The notes under the pieces: generated by a model
Databases searched by the model: none
What the model was told of the DNA's origin: nothing
What the model saw: the letters and a program-made list of their open reading frames with translations, nothing else
Source of the DNA: Elizabethkingia bruuniana
GTDB taxonomy: Bacteria; Bacteroidota; Bacteroidia; Flavobacteriales; Weeksellaceae
Length of the DNA stretch: 64,000 nt
Reading direction: 5' to 3'
Assembly: GCF_002024805.1 (NCBI RefSeq)
Contig: NZ_CP014337.1
Coordinates: 620,001-684,000 of the forward strand
Shown here: positions 62,348-64,000 of the stretch, one piece after another
Position numbering within the stretch: the stretch's first letter is position 1
How the letters are laid out: every line of letters begins with the position of its first letter
Program-made: the position numbers and the translations under genes

Positions 62348-64000
<1,653 letters not shown>

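Overview
The window looks like a chromosome segment of a low-GC Bacteroidota bacterium of the family Weeksellaceae, most likely Elizabethkingia. The main support is a chromosomal subclass B1 metallo-beta-lactamase of the BlaB type (41957-42706). Other support is the frequent -7 promoter box TAnnTTTG, a PorX regulator of the type IX secretion system, the LpxC-FabZ fusion, and DUF1800/DUF1501 and SusD-less flavobacterial gene neighbourhoods. Species assignment is an inference; no database was searched.

Positions 1 to about 22.8 kb hold the right part of a siphovirus-like prophage. Its order is capsid protein (cut by the window edge), four head-tail connector/completion genes, tail tube, tail assembly chaperone with an apparent -1 frameshift, tape measure, an unknown tail gene, distal tail protein, and a large tail-tip protein. 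These are followed by small membrane proteins and a GH19 endolysin. Behind the lysin lie probable cargo genes: a membrane protein, a lipoprotein with an HExxH motif and a secreted protein. Next comes a compact SOS-type operon (umuC, umuD, an SRAP/YedK-family DNA-protein crosslink gene, and an unknown 118-aa gene) preceded by several palindromes. A convergent tyrosine integrase sits beside tRNA-Leu(CAA), the probable integration target. The left end and attL lie outside the window.

Positions 22.9-40 kb are ordinary chromosome: a PhnP-like metallo-hydrolase, an unknown conserved protein coupled to a free-methionine sulfoxide reductase, DUF1272, a BtuF-like binding protein, MgtE, rpsO and pnp with a heptad-repeat membrane protein between them, the DUF1800/DUF1501 pair, an outer membrane protein, glucokinase, YceI, an S66 peptidase and an alpha/beta hydrolase. 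A GIY-YIG nuclease gene at 40.0-40.3 kb is bracketed by inverted copies of one repeat and looks like a small mobile cassette.

Positions 40.5-50.3 kb: sdaA followed at once by blaB, DUF1203, tyrA, the NAD(P)HX repair enzyme Nnr, alanine dehydrogenase with tsaE, porX and a DinB-family protein. Positions 50.4-57.5 kb carry an HD phosphohydrolase and the lipid A operon lpxD-lpxC/fabZ-lpxA, then efp, a second lpxD-like gene and sucD. After 57.5 kb come a beta-barrel protein, an ABC-2 exporter (permease plus ATPase), a secreted isoaspartyl peptidase, and a thiamin operon (TPP riboswitch, thiS, thiC). thiC runs off the right edge.

There is no gene-free stretch longer than 300 bases. The observations I rate highest are the frameshift in the tail chaperone, the duplicated module in two tail proteins, the prophage SOS operon with its palindromes and unknown fourth gene, the HExxH lipoprotein cargo pair, the GIY-YIG inverted-repeat cassette, the TPP riboswitch whose downstream hairpin buries the thiS start codon, and a pair of ~150-bp intergenic repeats with CACATAGA ends.
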